Positions 21,181 through 29,095 of a stretch of 37,487 nt of DNA are shown in pieces; positions within the stretch are counted from its first letter, which is position 1, and the number at the start of each line of letters is the position of its first letter. A model generated the notes under the pieces. The model had not been told where the DNA came from. It was given only the letters and a program-made list of their open reading frames with translations, and searched no databases. A program made the position numbers and the translations under genes. The DNA comes from a virus: IMG/VR virus record IMGVR_UViG_3300021959_000148, positions 1 to 37,487 of that record. The stretch is one strand, 5' to 3'.

Positions 21181-22347
21181 TTATTTTAAACCTTTAGTCA
21201 ACATCTTGTCAATCTGAGGTGTTGATGTGTCCTTTTCTGTTGGGTCACCATATGATGACTTACCAATAACTATTCTTAAGAAGTCATTAACTGCCTTCTT
21301 ATTACCTTTAATTCTTATGTGTTTACCTAGTTGTGATGCTTTGATACCAAATCTTCTTGCTTGTTTTACAATTTCTAATGAGTGTTTGTTTTGTCCAGCA
21401 GGTGTTGGTATTTTATTTCTTGGGTCTACAGTGATGTTTGCAACTTCTTCGTCTAACTGAGGTGCATACTTTTGCCCGTCTTCCCACATCTGTCTGTATG
21501 CATCCATAACATTTTTAGGTTTCTCACCTTCAGGTGATACTGCTTCGTTCTTACTTTTAAGTACTGCAGCTACCTGTTTGTGGTTAGACAAACCTTTCTT
21601 GATCTTTTCGATTGCCTTGACAGCACCAGTGTAGTTACCACCTGCATATCGTTTATCAGATGCAACACCGATTGCCATCTTGATTTCTTTGGAGGTAAAC
21701 CCCTCTGATACTACTTCTTCGACTTCTTCTTTGAATTTCAATCCAAGTCTTTTCTCATGTTTTTTGAGAAGTTGTGAAATTGTCATGTTTTTATTTGATG
21801 ATCTCATGAAATCATCAGCAAGTTCGTCATCTGATAGATATTTCATCTCTAACTGATCACCAATCTTTCGTCCTTCAGGTGAACCAACTTTTACATTTTG
21901 TTTGCCTTTGAGAAGTTTTTGCATTCCTGCAATTGCTTTTCTTTTCTCTGCAGGATTGCTGTCAAAGATACCAATTGCCATTGTTCCTTCTTGAACTTCG
22001 ACTTCGTCAGTCATGTATCCTGCAAACTTACCTTTTTTGATTGTGTTCTTTTTGATGATGTTAGAAAGTTTGTCTGTCTTTTTTGCGAGTAGTTTTTTTG
22101 CTTTCGTTCTATCGTGATATGTGAACTGGTAGTTCTTACCATTCTTATCATCTTTAACAATGTAACCTTTTGGAGTCATCTTGGTGACTTTACCCATGTA
22201 CTTAGCACCGTCAGCACGATAATAATCAATCTCTGTTCCTACTTTGATTGAGTTCTTAGTCTCAGTACCCATGCCATGTTTTGCAAGTTCTCTGTAGTTT
22301 TCTACGAGATTTCTTGATTCTTCTTTGAGTTCCTGCCAAAGATTCAT
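21181..22347 (-). CDS. Large virion protein with repeated protease-type sites
   Basis: 388 aa. N-terminus MNLWQELKEESRNLVEN (LVE before N), a small beta domain (TEIDYYRADGAKYMGKVTKM, like an SH3-type barrel), then VEVQEGTMAIG and VVSEGFTSKEI, two sites of the form V-x-E followed by G that match T4 gp21 cleavage rules. The last 60 residues (HSLEIVKQARRFGIKASQLGKHI) form another module. I infer a precursor cut into several peptides in the prohead. No homologue function known. Confidence 0.5.
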   Translation of the reverse strand: MNLWQELKEESRNLVENYRELAKHGMGTETKNSIKVGTEIDYYRADGAKYMGKVTKMTPKGYIVKDDKNGKNYQFTYHDRTKAKKLLAKKTDKLSNIIKKNTIKKGKFAGYMTDEVEVQEGTMAIGIFDSNPAEKRKAIAGMQKLLKGKQNVKVGSPEGRKIGDQLEMKYLSDDELADDFMRSSNKNMTISQLLKKHEKRLGLKFKEEVEEVVSEGFTSKEIKMAIGVASDKRYAGGNYTGAVKAIEKIKKGLSNHKQVAAVLKSKNEAVSPEGEKPKNVMDAYRQMWEDGQKYAPQLDEEVANITVDPRNKIPTPAGQNKHSLEIVKQARRFGIKASQLGKHIRIKGNKKAVNDFLRIVIGKSSYGDPTEKDTSTPQIDKMLTKGLK

Positions 22348-22348
22348 G

Positions 22349-22675
22349 TTACTTACTCTCTTGTTTAATAACTTCTTCTACGTCTTTAACTTTGTAAGAT
22401 TTACCTGCACACATAAAGGTGTCATCACCTTTCTCTTTTGCAGCATTCAATGCACCAGTAAACTTGTTACCTTCGTCTTTCATTGCCTTAGAGATTGATT
22501 GTCTTCTTTTGTGTAGGTATTCGTCTGATGAGTCTGTGTCACCATCGTTGTCGATGTCTTTGTCTTTTCTGTCATCGAAATCTTTCTTCACTGCAGTAGG
22601 ATTGACTTTATCTAATCCTTTCTCAAGAAGTTCTCTTGAAGACTCAATCAGTGCTTTTGTTAGTTCGTCAATCAT
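22349..22675 (-). CDS. Small protein with EF-hand-like loop
   Basis: 108 aa. DKDIDNDGDTDSSDEYLHKRR (about residues 37-57) has the D-x-D-x-D-G spacing of a calcium-binding EF-hand loop, flanked by helices. A C-terminal FMCAGKSYKVKDVEEVI follows. Such DNDGD loops occur in virion proteins of marine T4-like phages. It overlaps the upstream gene by 4 bp. Confidence 0.55.
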   Translation of the reverse strand: MIDELTKALIESSRELLEKGLDKVNPTAVKKDFDDRKDKDIDNDGDTDSSDEYLHKRRQSISKAMKDEGNKFTGALNAAKEKGDDTFMCAGKSYKVKDVEEVIKQESK

Positions 22676-23256
22676 TGTTTTAATTCCCCTTTTTCAAAGT
22701 AATTGAATAGTTGTTCTTTACCTGTTTCGTTGAGTTGTAGTTGTTTTGCAAGACGACCCAACATGTTTTTTTCTGTGAGTTTTTCAATAGACTTTTCTAC
22801 TGATTCTTTTACTGGTTCAACTTCGTCTTTGAGGGGTTTTACACCTGCATCTTTAAACATCTTCATTAACTGATTGTTAGTTGCAAGTTTGATTTTGTTA
22901 TCTCTACCAAGTGCTTGAACAGTTTTTAAGAATCCTTGAGGATTTTGTTTTTGCATTTGTTGGATAACTTTAACACCAGTCATGTTTAACATCTTTGCTA
23001 CACCATAACTAGCGTCTTTATCACCTTTTAGATTGAATAATTTGTCAATCATCTCACCAGCAGATGCTTCAAGGATGACTTCTTCATCGATGTTTGCTCG
23101 TTCTTCTTCATCGATTAATCGAAGTTCTTCTTCGATTTCTCTTGTGAGAACGTCATCTGCAGTCTCTTCTATAGAACCTTCTTTGTGTTCAGCAAAGGTT
23201 CCATACAATCGAACTTGTTCGAGTTTCTCTTTCCAGTTTTCTGATTTATAACTCAT
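22672..23256 (-). CDS. Virion-type protein behind a perfect late promoter
   Basis: 194 aa, acidic in the first third. It contains GSIEET, two acidic helices, and VILEASAGEMIDKLF, where ILE before A again fits a prohead protease site. The end is helical and lysine-rich. The start codon is 8 nt after TATAAATA (23265-23272) with no RBS between. No enzyme motif or known family. Confidence 0.5.
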   Translation of the reverse strand: MSYKSENWKEKLEQVRLYGTFAEHKEGSIEETADDVLTREIEEELRLIDEEERANIDEEVILEASAGEMIDKLFNLKGDKDASYGVAKMLNMTGVKVIQQMQKQNPQGFLKTVQALGRDNKIKLATNNQLMKMFKDAGVKPLKDEVEPVKESVEKSIEKLTEKNMLGRLAKQLQLNETGKEQLFNYFEKGELKQ

Positions 23257-23264
23257 AGTAGTAT

Positions 23265-23272
23265 TATTTATA
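23265..23272 (-). promoter_or_regulatory. Late promoter TATAAATA
   Basis: Perfect T4 late-promoter octamer on the minus strand, followed by ATACTACT and ATG. Confidence 0.75.
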
Positions 23273-23552
23273 TATTCTCTATTCTTACAATGAGGTTTCC
23301 CTCACCTTTTATTACTCTGTGGTAGGTATTTTGACCAATAAAGTACTCTTTTCCTGCTTCAAGGGGGACAGGTAACCTATCTTCCATTTGAAGTTTCCAA
23401 CCGTCACTAGACAAAACATGCACTTTTCTATGTTGTCTGTCTCTGTGCCAGACCAGTTCTTCAATATCTACCTCATCAGTAAACTCTCTAATAAGATATT
23501 GTCTGTCTGTTCCGTGCTGTAACTCTATTGTTTCAGTATAAGGTTTATTCAT
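23268..23552 (-). CDS. Cupin-like small protein
   Basis: 94 aa predicted as mostly beta. ELVWHRDRQHRKVHVL carries histidines typical of a cupin metal site, GWKLQMEDRLPVPLEAGKEYFIGQNTYHRV the second motif with a histidine. This resembles small cupin-like proteins I know from T4-like phages. It would bind a metal or small ligand; function unknown. Its last codons overlap the late promoter of the next gene. Confidence 0.6.
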   Translation of the reverse strand: MNKPYTETIELQHGTDRQYLIREFTDEVDIEELVWHRDRQHRKVHVLSSDGWKLQMEDRLPVPLEAGKEYFIGQNTYHRVIKGEGNLIVRIENI

Positions 23553-23811
23553 CTATCTCAGGGTAGTAGTTATCAGTTTTTTCGTTATAACCATAGTACC
23601 CAATACTATTAGGATTGGAATCATCAACATCAAACACCCCATCAACAAAATTTTCTGCACAAGATTCTGCATAACTCTCTGCATGGTCATGTAGTTTTCG
23701 TGTCTCCTTTAAGACGGTATCTTTTAAAAGGTCTACTTCAAACCCTTCTTCTGTAAGACGGATAACAGCTTTCCTGTTATCCTTCCAATATTCACTTATC
23801 ACATTACTCAT
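23545..23811 (-). CDS. Small acidic protein, unknown
   Basis: 88 aa starting MSNVISEYWKDNRKAV; a helical stretch rich in E, A and H (DHAESYAESCAENFVDG) and a tyrosine-rich end (SIGYYGYNEKTDNYYPEIDE). RBS AGGAGTTAATT is strong, and a CTAAATA box lies 18 nt upstream. It overlaps the cupin-like gene by 8 bp. No family recognised. Confidence 0.55.
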   Translation of the reverse strand: MSNVISEYWKDNRKAVIRLTEEGFEVDLLKDTVLKETRKLHDHAESYAESCAENFVDGVFDVDDSNPNSIGYYGYNEKTDNYYPEIDE

Positions 23812-23828
23812 AATTAACTCCTGTCAAA

Positions 23829-23835
23829 TATTTAG
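23829..23835 (-). promoter_or_regulatory. Late promoter-like CTAAATA box
   Basis: Minus-strand CTAAATA followed by TTTGACAGGAGTTAATT and the ATG of the 88-aa gene. It overlaps the stop codon region of the upstream gene. Confidence 0.45.
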
Positions 23836-23836
23836 T

Positions 23837-24376
23837 CTACCAAAAAAATGAGCCACCACCACTCAAACCAAGTTGTTTTGCGTAGTAGGGAAGTCGACAT
23901 GCCCAGTAGGATGCTTTCGTCTTATCGTTTGCAGTTGAACAATTGTGTCTTGCAGCAAATGATTTACGTGCTTTTGGGTCATCAATCTTAACTTTTAGTC
24001 CTGTAGTGTCACCCCATGATACTTTCTTAATGTTTTTTGTTTGGGGGTCTCTGACGTATACGTAATATTTCTTTGAACCACCTTTCTTAGGTTTGTTGAG
24101 TTCAGGTTCTTCCTCTTCTGCGATGTCCATCATAGGACAATCCAGTGCTACTAACTGACCCTCATACACTTCGTATTCACCTAAGTCGGTTTCTATGATG
24201 TGTTTATCGACTTCTGTAAGTCTGTACTTCTGTTCATCTACCAGTTTTCTAACTTCTTTGATGGTTTCAAAGTACATGAACGAACCCAATCTAAATGGGT
24301 TGTCGATAAAGTTGGTTTTAGTCTCTTGTAAATCTAAGAGTACTGATTCTAATGCTTGTTCTTTTAATGTTTTCAT
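23837..24376 (-). CDS. Conserved phage structural-type protein
   Basis: 179 aa. The C-terminal 80 residues form a recognisable phage domain: KKYYVYVRDPQTKNIKKVSW, DDPKARKSFAARHNC, YWACRLPYYAKQLGL and a GGGSFFW end. Similar ends are found in virion proteins of many large phages, function unknown. The N-terminus (MKTLKEQALESVLLDLQETK) could be a targeting peptide (LQE before T). It overlaps the upstream stop by 1 nt (TAATG style). Confidence 0.6.
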   Translation of the reverse strand: MKTLKEQALESVLLDLQETKTNFIDNPFRLGSFMYFETIKEVRKLVDEQKYRLTEVDKHIIETDLGEYEVYEGQLVALDCPMMDIAEEEEPELNKPKKGGSKKYYVYVRDPQTKNIKKVSWGDTTGLKVKIDDPKARKSFAARHNCSTANDKTKASYWACRLPYYAKQLGLSGGGSFFW

Positions 24377-25107
24377 TATGCTAAATCTGTATCGTGGTTT
24401 AGATTACCCTTCTTTCTTTTTACAAGGAATGCATTCACTCTTGCATGACCCCACTGTTCAGGAGTTGTGCCTGGTCTGTGTCCTGTCTTCCATGCAGCAA
24501 CACCTCTGTTGTAAACTTTTTTAAGTGTACCAACTGACACTCCTGACTTCTCTGCCTTTGCAGCAAGTGACTTGTCTGCATTTTCTTGATGCAGTTTTTC
24601 CATTCTCTCTAAGTCTTCTATCTCAAAGAGACCACTGTCGATGTCATCTAAATCAGGAAGTTTATCTTCTGATTGTTCCTGAGTTTGAACCTTTGGTTTG
24701 AACTTTCTCATTACCTCTTTGTGATACTTAGTCATATCTTTTTTACCAGCATCAATTGTAAGTTCACCCTGACTTAATCCATCATCGTTGATGTCTAGTT
24801 TGATTAACTGTTGACTTTTAAAGTAGTCTAATGCTTTCTGAGCATCTCCTTTATTTTTAAACTTATACTCTACGTATTCTACCTTTTCATTAATTGGTTT
24901 TACTTCAAACTCTTCGTTGTAAGGGAATCCTTTTAGAGGATTTTGAAACACTTGACTGAAGTGTTTCTTCTTCTGTTGTTTTAACAGTTTCTGAGTCTCT
25001 TCAATATACTCTTCGATTGTTTGCCCAGGCGTATCTTCCTGATATGCATTTCTCATTTCTTCTGTGCCCATCTCGTGTACTCCGTTGTCGTGTTTGTTTC
25101 CTGCCAT
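24376..25107 (-). CDS. DUF5824-like structural-type protein
   Basis: 243 aa. The end carries SLAAKAEKSGVSVGTLKKVY, NRGVAAWKTGHRPGTTPEQW and GHARVNAFL, the pattern of the DUF5824 domain in phage proteins (assignment from memory). Its helix-turn-helix-like part (KSGVSVGTLKKVYNRG) may bind DNA. The N-terminal part contains TIEEYIEETQKL, matching I-x-E sites. Overlaps the upstream gene by 1 nt. Confidence 0.6.
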   Translation of the reverse strand: MAGNKHDNGVHEMGTEEMRNAYQEDTPGQTIEEYIEETQKLLKQQKKKHFSQVFQNPLKGFPYNEEFEVKPINEKVEYVEYKFKNKGDAQKALDYFKSQQLIKLDINDDGLSQGELTIDAGKKDMTKYHKEVMRKFKPKVQTQEQSEDKLPDLDDIDSGLFEIEDLERMEKLHQENADKSLAAKAEKSGVSVGTLKKVYNRGVAAWKTGHRPGTTPEQWGHARVNAFLVKRKKGNLNHDTDLA

Positions 25108-26147
25108 TACCTATTCCTCGGTTCTTTTCTATTATAATTTTGTGTGACCACTGAAAGATTCTTCTTATCATTGTTCATAGGATTGTTATCCTTATGATGA
25201 ACATCCTTTCCTTTGATGTCTTTATTGTCTTTCATTAATCTACGTGCTTCATTTCTCTTTGCACGTCTTTTGATTTGTTCAGGTTGAGAATGGTAGTTTG
25301 CATACTCTTTTTTGTAATCTCTCTCTTCTTCAACTTCAGTCTCTTCTTTTTTACCCTTTTTATTTCTTTTCTCGTAGTCTTTGATAGATTTTCTTGCAAT
25401 CTTCATCATTGCCTTTTGATGTGCTTTCTGTTGAGACTTAGTTTTTTCTCTCTGTCTGTCTGCAAATCCTTCTTCAATAGTTTCTTCATCCATATCCATT
25501 TTTAAGAATAGTTTGTTGTCTTTTTGCATCTTGTTAGAGACCTTTGCACCAATCAATGCACCCATACGATTTAACATGACTATCCCTTTCTCAGGATTTC
25601 TATCGTACTCTTTTTGTACTCTCTTTTTAAATGCACTGGTAAGTGCATCTATGATATTGTATGCATTAGCAACAAGTTTACCCTCTTCTATTGATTCTGA
25701 TTGAGTGTCAACTTCTTTTCTTTGTTTCTCTCTTTCTTTCTCTGCATCAACACTAGACTTTGCAGTGTCTGATTGTCTTTCCTGTCTACCCTTAAGTGCT
25801 TCTAGTTCTCTCTCATGACGTGCCTTAAGTTTCTCTATCTCATCTGCATGTTTTGCTTTGATGTCACTCACTGCATCTTCACCAAACATTTTCTTGTATT
25901 GTTTAGTATACTGTGATGGTTTGGTTTCTGCAGACTTATCGCCTGGCGCAGGTTTGTATGCAGATGCATCATCGTCATCTTTCTTACTATTGGTTGCAAA
26001 ATGAGATGCACGTTTATCTTTAGTGGACTTAGACATCTCATCACCCTCGGCATCTTTTGCAAAATACCTTTTAGGTTGAGTACCTTTCTTGTCCTCTACA
26101 TCTTTGTCTTGTGCAGTTCTAATCTTTTCTCTTAATAGGTCTAACAT
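25107..26147 (-). CDS. Virion-type protein with C-terminal HNH-like domain
   Basis: 346 aa from MLDLLREKIRTAQDKD; the frame to 26192 lies inside the upstream gene. The N-terminal part (TQPKRYFAKD, KRASHFATN, AYKPAPGDKSAETKPSQYTK) is a conserved structural-protein opening in marine T4-like phages. A long coiled coil (KHADEIEKLKARHEREL) follows, then two sites SIEEG and TIEEG that fit prohead-protease cleavage. The end (RRAKRNEARR, DVHHKDNNPMNNDKKNLSVV) is an HNH-nuclease-like fold. It could package a nuclease-like fragment in the head. Confidence 0.6.
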   Translation of the reverse strand: MLDLLREKIRTAQDKDVEDKKGTQPKRYFAKDAEGDEMSKSTKDKRASHFATNSKKDDDDASAYKPAPGDKSAETKPSQYTKQYKKMFGEDAVSDIKAKHADEIEKLKARHERELEALKGRQERQSDTAKSSVDAEKEREKQRKEVDTQSESIEEGKLVANAYNIIDALTSAFKKRVQKEYDRNPEKGIVMLNRMGALIGAKVSNKMQKDNKLFLKMDMDEETIEEGFADRQREKTKSQQKAHQKAMMKIARKSIKDYEKRNKKGKKEETEVEEERDYKKEYANYHSQPEQIKRRAKRNEARRLMKDNKDIKGKDVHHKDNNPMNNDKKNLSVVTQNYNRKEPRNR

Positions 26148-26148
26148 A

Positions 26149-27453
26149 TTATTTACTTCTCTTTGCAAGTAATTGTGCTTCTTTCCATGCAAGTGATTGT
26201 TTGTTTGCAGGGAACTTACTTGTCCATGTTAACATCTTACCGTATAGTGCATCCGATTTCTTAATCAATGCCTTGTGGTCATCGTTGTTTAGAATCTCAA
26301 TAAAGTCTTTCTTAAACAACTTTCTAAAATAGTCTACGTTCTTTTGTGATGCATTCCAATCTGCAGTTACCACTTCTTTAGGTAACTTTCTTGCACGTTC
26401 AGAGTTTCTTTGTTGTGCAAAATCTAGTGAAGTGTTAACGAATACCATCTTGTATTCGTATCCTGCTTTATCTAATAGGTTTTTATAAGATACAATTTTA
26501 CTTGCCTTTGCACCTGTAGTGTCAAAGACCATACCAAGTCTTCCTCTTAGATACGCATCCATTTGTTTTGCAGTAATTTCTTTTGCACGACTTCTGATTG
26601 GGTCTCTTAGGTCTGCATCCATGTTTCTCAAATCAAGACCAAGTCCTGCTTTCTTTAAACCGTTCTCGAATGCTTTGTCGGTGTTAACAATCTTAAGTCC
26701 TAGATTGACTAGGTTTAATTGATCCACCACAGTTGATTTACCTGACCCTGGCCCACCCATAAGGAATACTGCTTTGAAGATGCCTGGGTCATAGACACCC
26801 TCTGTAATCAAATCTTCTACCATGTACTGAGGTAGGTGTTGTAAGTCTTCTGTTAGACCCATTCCTTTACGGATATCTTTGTAAAGTTTCTGTGCAAATC
26901 GTTGTCCTGTTTTGGGTACTCCCTCTTTAAATGATTCGAAGTCACCCTTTTCTGCAAACTCTCTCATCTTAGATGCACTCATTCCTGACACATCATCTGC
27001 ATCAGGGTCACGTTCACCAGCAGAGACTATCTGAATCTCATCAAACTTATAGAAACCGTGTCTACCTTTTACTGAGTTATATTTTTTGATGATAGTATCG
27101 AATTCTCTGACCCTATCTGACCCTACTACCATTCTAATCTTAGTGTAACCTTTGTCATGTAAGAAGGTGAGGATTTGAAAAATCTGTTTTACATCTGCAT
27201 CTATTACATTCACTTGTTTACCGAAGAATGCTTTTAGATACTTAACTTTATCTTTGTGTGACAGCGGGTTCTTTACTTTATCATTTGAGTGTGAAGAAAA
27301 TAACAATGCATCACCGTATCCCTTCGCAACTTTTTGAAGTCTGTCTACTAACTTTGCATGTCCTGTAGTTGGAGGATTGAATCGACCAAAGGTGAACACT
27401 GCACCTTTACCTTTTGCTTCTGATAACCAACTTGTAAAATTTTTATTCGCCAT
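26149..27453 (-). CDS. Nucleotidyltransferase-kinase fusion (NadR-like layout)
   Basis: 434 aa from MANKNFTSWLSE (RBS AAGGTGAT). Domain 1 (about 17-200) is a cytidylyltransferase/NMN-adenylyltransferase fold: GRFNPPTTGH (23-32) and SGMSASKMRE (156-165). Domain 2 (about 225-434) is a P-loop kinase, GGPGSGKST (233-241), resembling zeta-toxin or polynucleotide-kinase-like proteins. The order matches NadR (adenylyltransferase plus kinase), but which substrates are used is not shown. The N-terminus has LSE before A, and the linker has ITE before G at residue 218, both fitting prohead-protease sites. Confidence 0.7.
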   Translation of the reverse strand: MANKNFTSWLSEAKGKGAVFTFGRFNPPTTGHAKLVDRLQKVAKGYGDALLFSSHSNDKVKNPLSHKDKVKYLKAFFGKQVNVIDADVKQIFQILTFLHDKGYTKIRMVVGSDRVREFDTIIKKYNSVKGRHGFYKFDEIQIVSAGERDPDADDVSGMSASKMREFAEKGDFESFKEGVPKTGQRFAQKLYKDIRKGMGLTEDLQHLPQYMVEDLITEGVYDPGIFKAVFLMGGPGSGKSTVVDQLNLVNLGLKIVNTDKAFENGLKKAGLGLDLRNMDADLRDPIRSRAKEITAKQMDAYLRGRLGMVFDTTGAKASKIVSYKNLLDKAGYEYKMVFVNTSLDFAQQRNSERARKLPKEVVTADWNASQKNVDYFRKLFKKDFIEILNNDDHKALIKKSDALYGKMLTWTSKFPANKQSLAWKEAQLLAKRSK

Positions 27454-27826
27454 CTTTCGTATCACCTTGTTTTTTATTCTTCATTTGTTCTTTTTTACGA
27501 ATCATTGGTAAAAGTTTCTTTGCGAGTTTTTTGATTGCAGACTTCTTCTTGTCTAACTTCTTTTCTAGTGCTTGTTTTCCACTCATACCTAGGTCACTCT
27601 TATCTGTGTCTTTCAACATCTTCTTTGCGACCATATTACGTGCTTGTTTCTCTGCACGTTTCTGTAACTTTGCAGGGTCAAGATTCTTCTTCTTCATTGC
27701 CTTTTTACGTTTTGCAAGAATCTTATGTTTGTTCTTTTGGAATGCTTTCTTTTTCTTCAGACGAGTTTGCATAGAGTCTGCTTCTTGTATCTCTTCCCAA
27801 ATTTCTCTGAATGATTTAAGTTCCAT
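27443..27826 (-). CDS. Small, extremely basic virion-type protein
   Basis: 127 aa from MELKSFREIWEEIQEADS; the longer frame to 27889 lies within the upstream gene. After the first 20 residues nearly every third residue is Lys or Arg, as in DNA-binding internal head proteins. IQE before A at residue 15 fits a prohead-protease site, so the first part may be a targeting peptide. The ATG is 5 nt after GATAAATA with no RBS. It overlaps the fusion gene by 11 bp. Confidence 0.55.
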   Translation of the reverse strand: MELKSFREIWEEIQEADSMQTRLKKKKAFQKNKHKILAKRKKAMKKKNLDPAKLQKRAEKQARNMVAKKMLKDTDKSDLGMSGKQALEKKLDKKKSAIKKLAKKLLPMIRKKEQMKNKKQGDTKDGE

Positions 27827-27830
27827 ATTA

Positions 27831-29039
27831 CTATTTATCCCAATTTTTTGCAGCGTTAAAATTATTTTGACTGAATTCCATCCTGTCAACTAACTTAACT
27901 GCCTTACCTTCTTGGTCAATTGCAACATATCCTTCAGGATTTACTGCTTTAAATCCTGTGGACGTTTTAACAAAGGTTCCAATACCTTTAACTCTGTTTA
28001 ATCCTTCTATGATAATCTGTTTTGACACTACCATCAACTCTTGGAATTTGGTTAGTGCATCAATCATAGACTTCAAACCTCTGAGTTCATTATATAACTG
28101 TTCACCAATCTCTCGTTTGATGTTCTTAGTCTTTTCTAGTTTAACTTTTGCGACTACCTTATCTCTCCAGTAGTTTTCAAAGTGTTTTAGATATCCGTTG
28201 TAGTTTGGTTTAAAAATACCAGCACGAATCTGTGCATTGCAATATGTTTTATAAGTTGCACCTGCACCTTTCTTTTCTATTGCACGTTGAACTTCTCTGA
28301 ATTTTTCGAGGTCTTTCTTTTTGATTTTGTGGAATTGTTTTCCGACTTCTGTGAGGTTGCGTGATAAACTGACCGTCTCCTTTGCTGTGAGAGTTGAGTT
28401 GCCCGAAACATCCTTATACGTTGCATCATCCATCCATACGTCTTTTGACGAACCAAGTTTAGAAATATCTGCCCCAAAGGATGCAGAAAGGTCTTCTATT
28501 GTACCACCTCTATATGTAGTATGGAAGACGATTCCTAGTTTTGCTGAAGCAATTTTTTTACCTAATTCAGAATTAGTCTGCACTCGATACACTATAGTGT
28601 TAGGCCCGAATGCAATATAGGACTCAAAGTCGTCCTTTATCATTTTCTTATCTTTTTCTGTGAACATCAAATCACCTTGGAGTATTTCATCACCCCAAGA
28701 TAGTTTGGATAGGTATTTGAATGAATCTAAAAACTTGGATTCTAGGTCACCTGAGAGTTCAGGTGCATCTTTGATTTCTTGTTCTGAAGTGTAAAATAAT
28801 GGTGTTTGATTGAATAGTGATTTCTTTGCAACGAAAAATCTTCCGTCTTCAGGATGTTTCCCACAAAAAATTGCAGGGGCACCATCCCATTTCACTGTCA
28901 TGTTGAACCCTTTCTTTGCATTACCTTTCATCATGTCACGAAGACTTAATAAAAAGTACACAGATGCACGACCACCATTAATTCCGTTATTAATGATTTC
29001 GTCTTCTAGGTGTTCTAAATGTAAATTTTTGACTGCCAT
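27831..29039 (-). CDS. Ligase-like covalent nucleotidyltransferase (DUF6267-like)
   Basis: 402 aa, conserved in T4-like phages (DUF6267, from memory). TVKWDGAPAIF has the KxDG nucleotidyl-lysine motif I of DNA/RNA ligases and capping enzymes (Lys50); LQGDLMFTEKD near 120 sits where motif IIIa (DGE) should be, NPEGYVAID near 373 where motif IV (EG) and GKAVKLVDR near 384 where motif V (KxK) should be. Taken together it looks like a ligase-fold enzyme. The target, and whether it joins ends or only transfers a nucleotide, is unknown. Motif matches are mine and not tested by alignment. Confidence 0.55.
   Translation of the reverse strand: MAVKNLHLEHLEDEIINNGINGGRASVYFLLSLRDMMKGNAKKGFNMTVKWDGAPAIFCGKHPEDGRFFVAKKSLFNQTPLFYTSEQEIKDAPELSGDLESKFLDSFKYLSKLSWGDEILQGDLMFTEKDKKMIKDDFESYIAFGPNTIVYRVQTNSELGKKIASAKLGIVFHTTYRGGTIEDLSASFGADISKLGSSKDVWMDDATYKDVSGNSTLTAKETVSLSRNLTEVGKQFHKIKKKDLEKFREVQRAIEKKGAGATYKTYCNAQIRAGIFKPNYNGYLKHFENYWRDKVVAKVKLEKTKNIKREIGEQLYNELRGLKSMIDALTKFQELMVVSKQIIIEGLNRVKGIGTFVKTSTGFKAVNPEGYVAIDQEGKAVKLVDRMEFSQNNFNAAKNWDK
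27832..27839 (-). promoter_or_regulatory. Late promoter-like GATAAATA box
   Basis: GATAAATA followed by GTAAT and ATG on the minus strand. It overlaps the stop codon of the ligase-like gene (AAATAG). Confidence 0.5.
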
Positions 29040-29040
29040 A

Positions 29041-29078
29041 ATAGTAGTATATCACCTTTTTCGATGTAATACTACTAT
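29041..29078 (-). promoter_or_regulatory. 5' leader hairpin of the ligase-like gene
   Basis: ATAGTAGTAT (29069-29078 read on the minus strand) pairs perfectly with ATACTACTAT (29041-29050) around an 18-nt loop that contains the RBS AAAGGTGAT. The stem ends 1 nt before the start codon, so it can influence initiation. Confidence 0.55.
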
Positions 29079-29083
29079 TTATG
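29076..29083 (-). promoter_or_regulatory. Late promoter CATAAATA
   Basis: CATAAATA followed by GTAGTAT on the minus strand, 36 nt before the ligase-like gene. The transcript would begin in or near the first arm of the hairpin. Confidence 0.55.
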
Positions 29084-29095
29084 GTTATTTATTTC

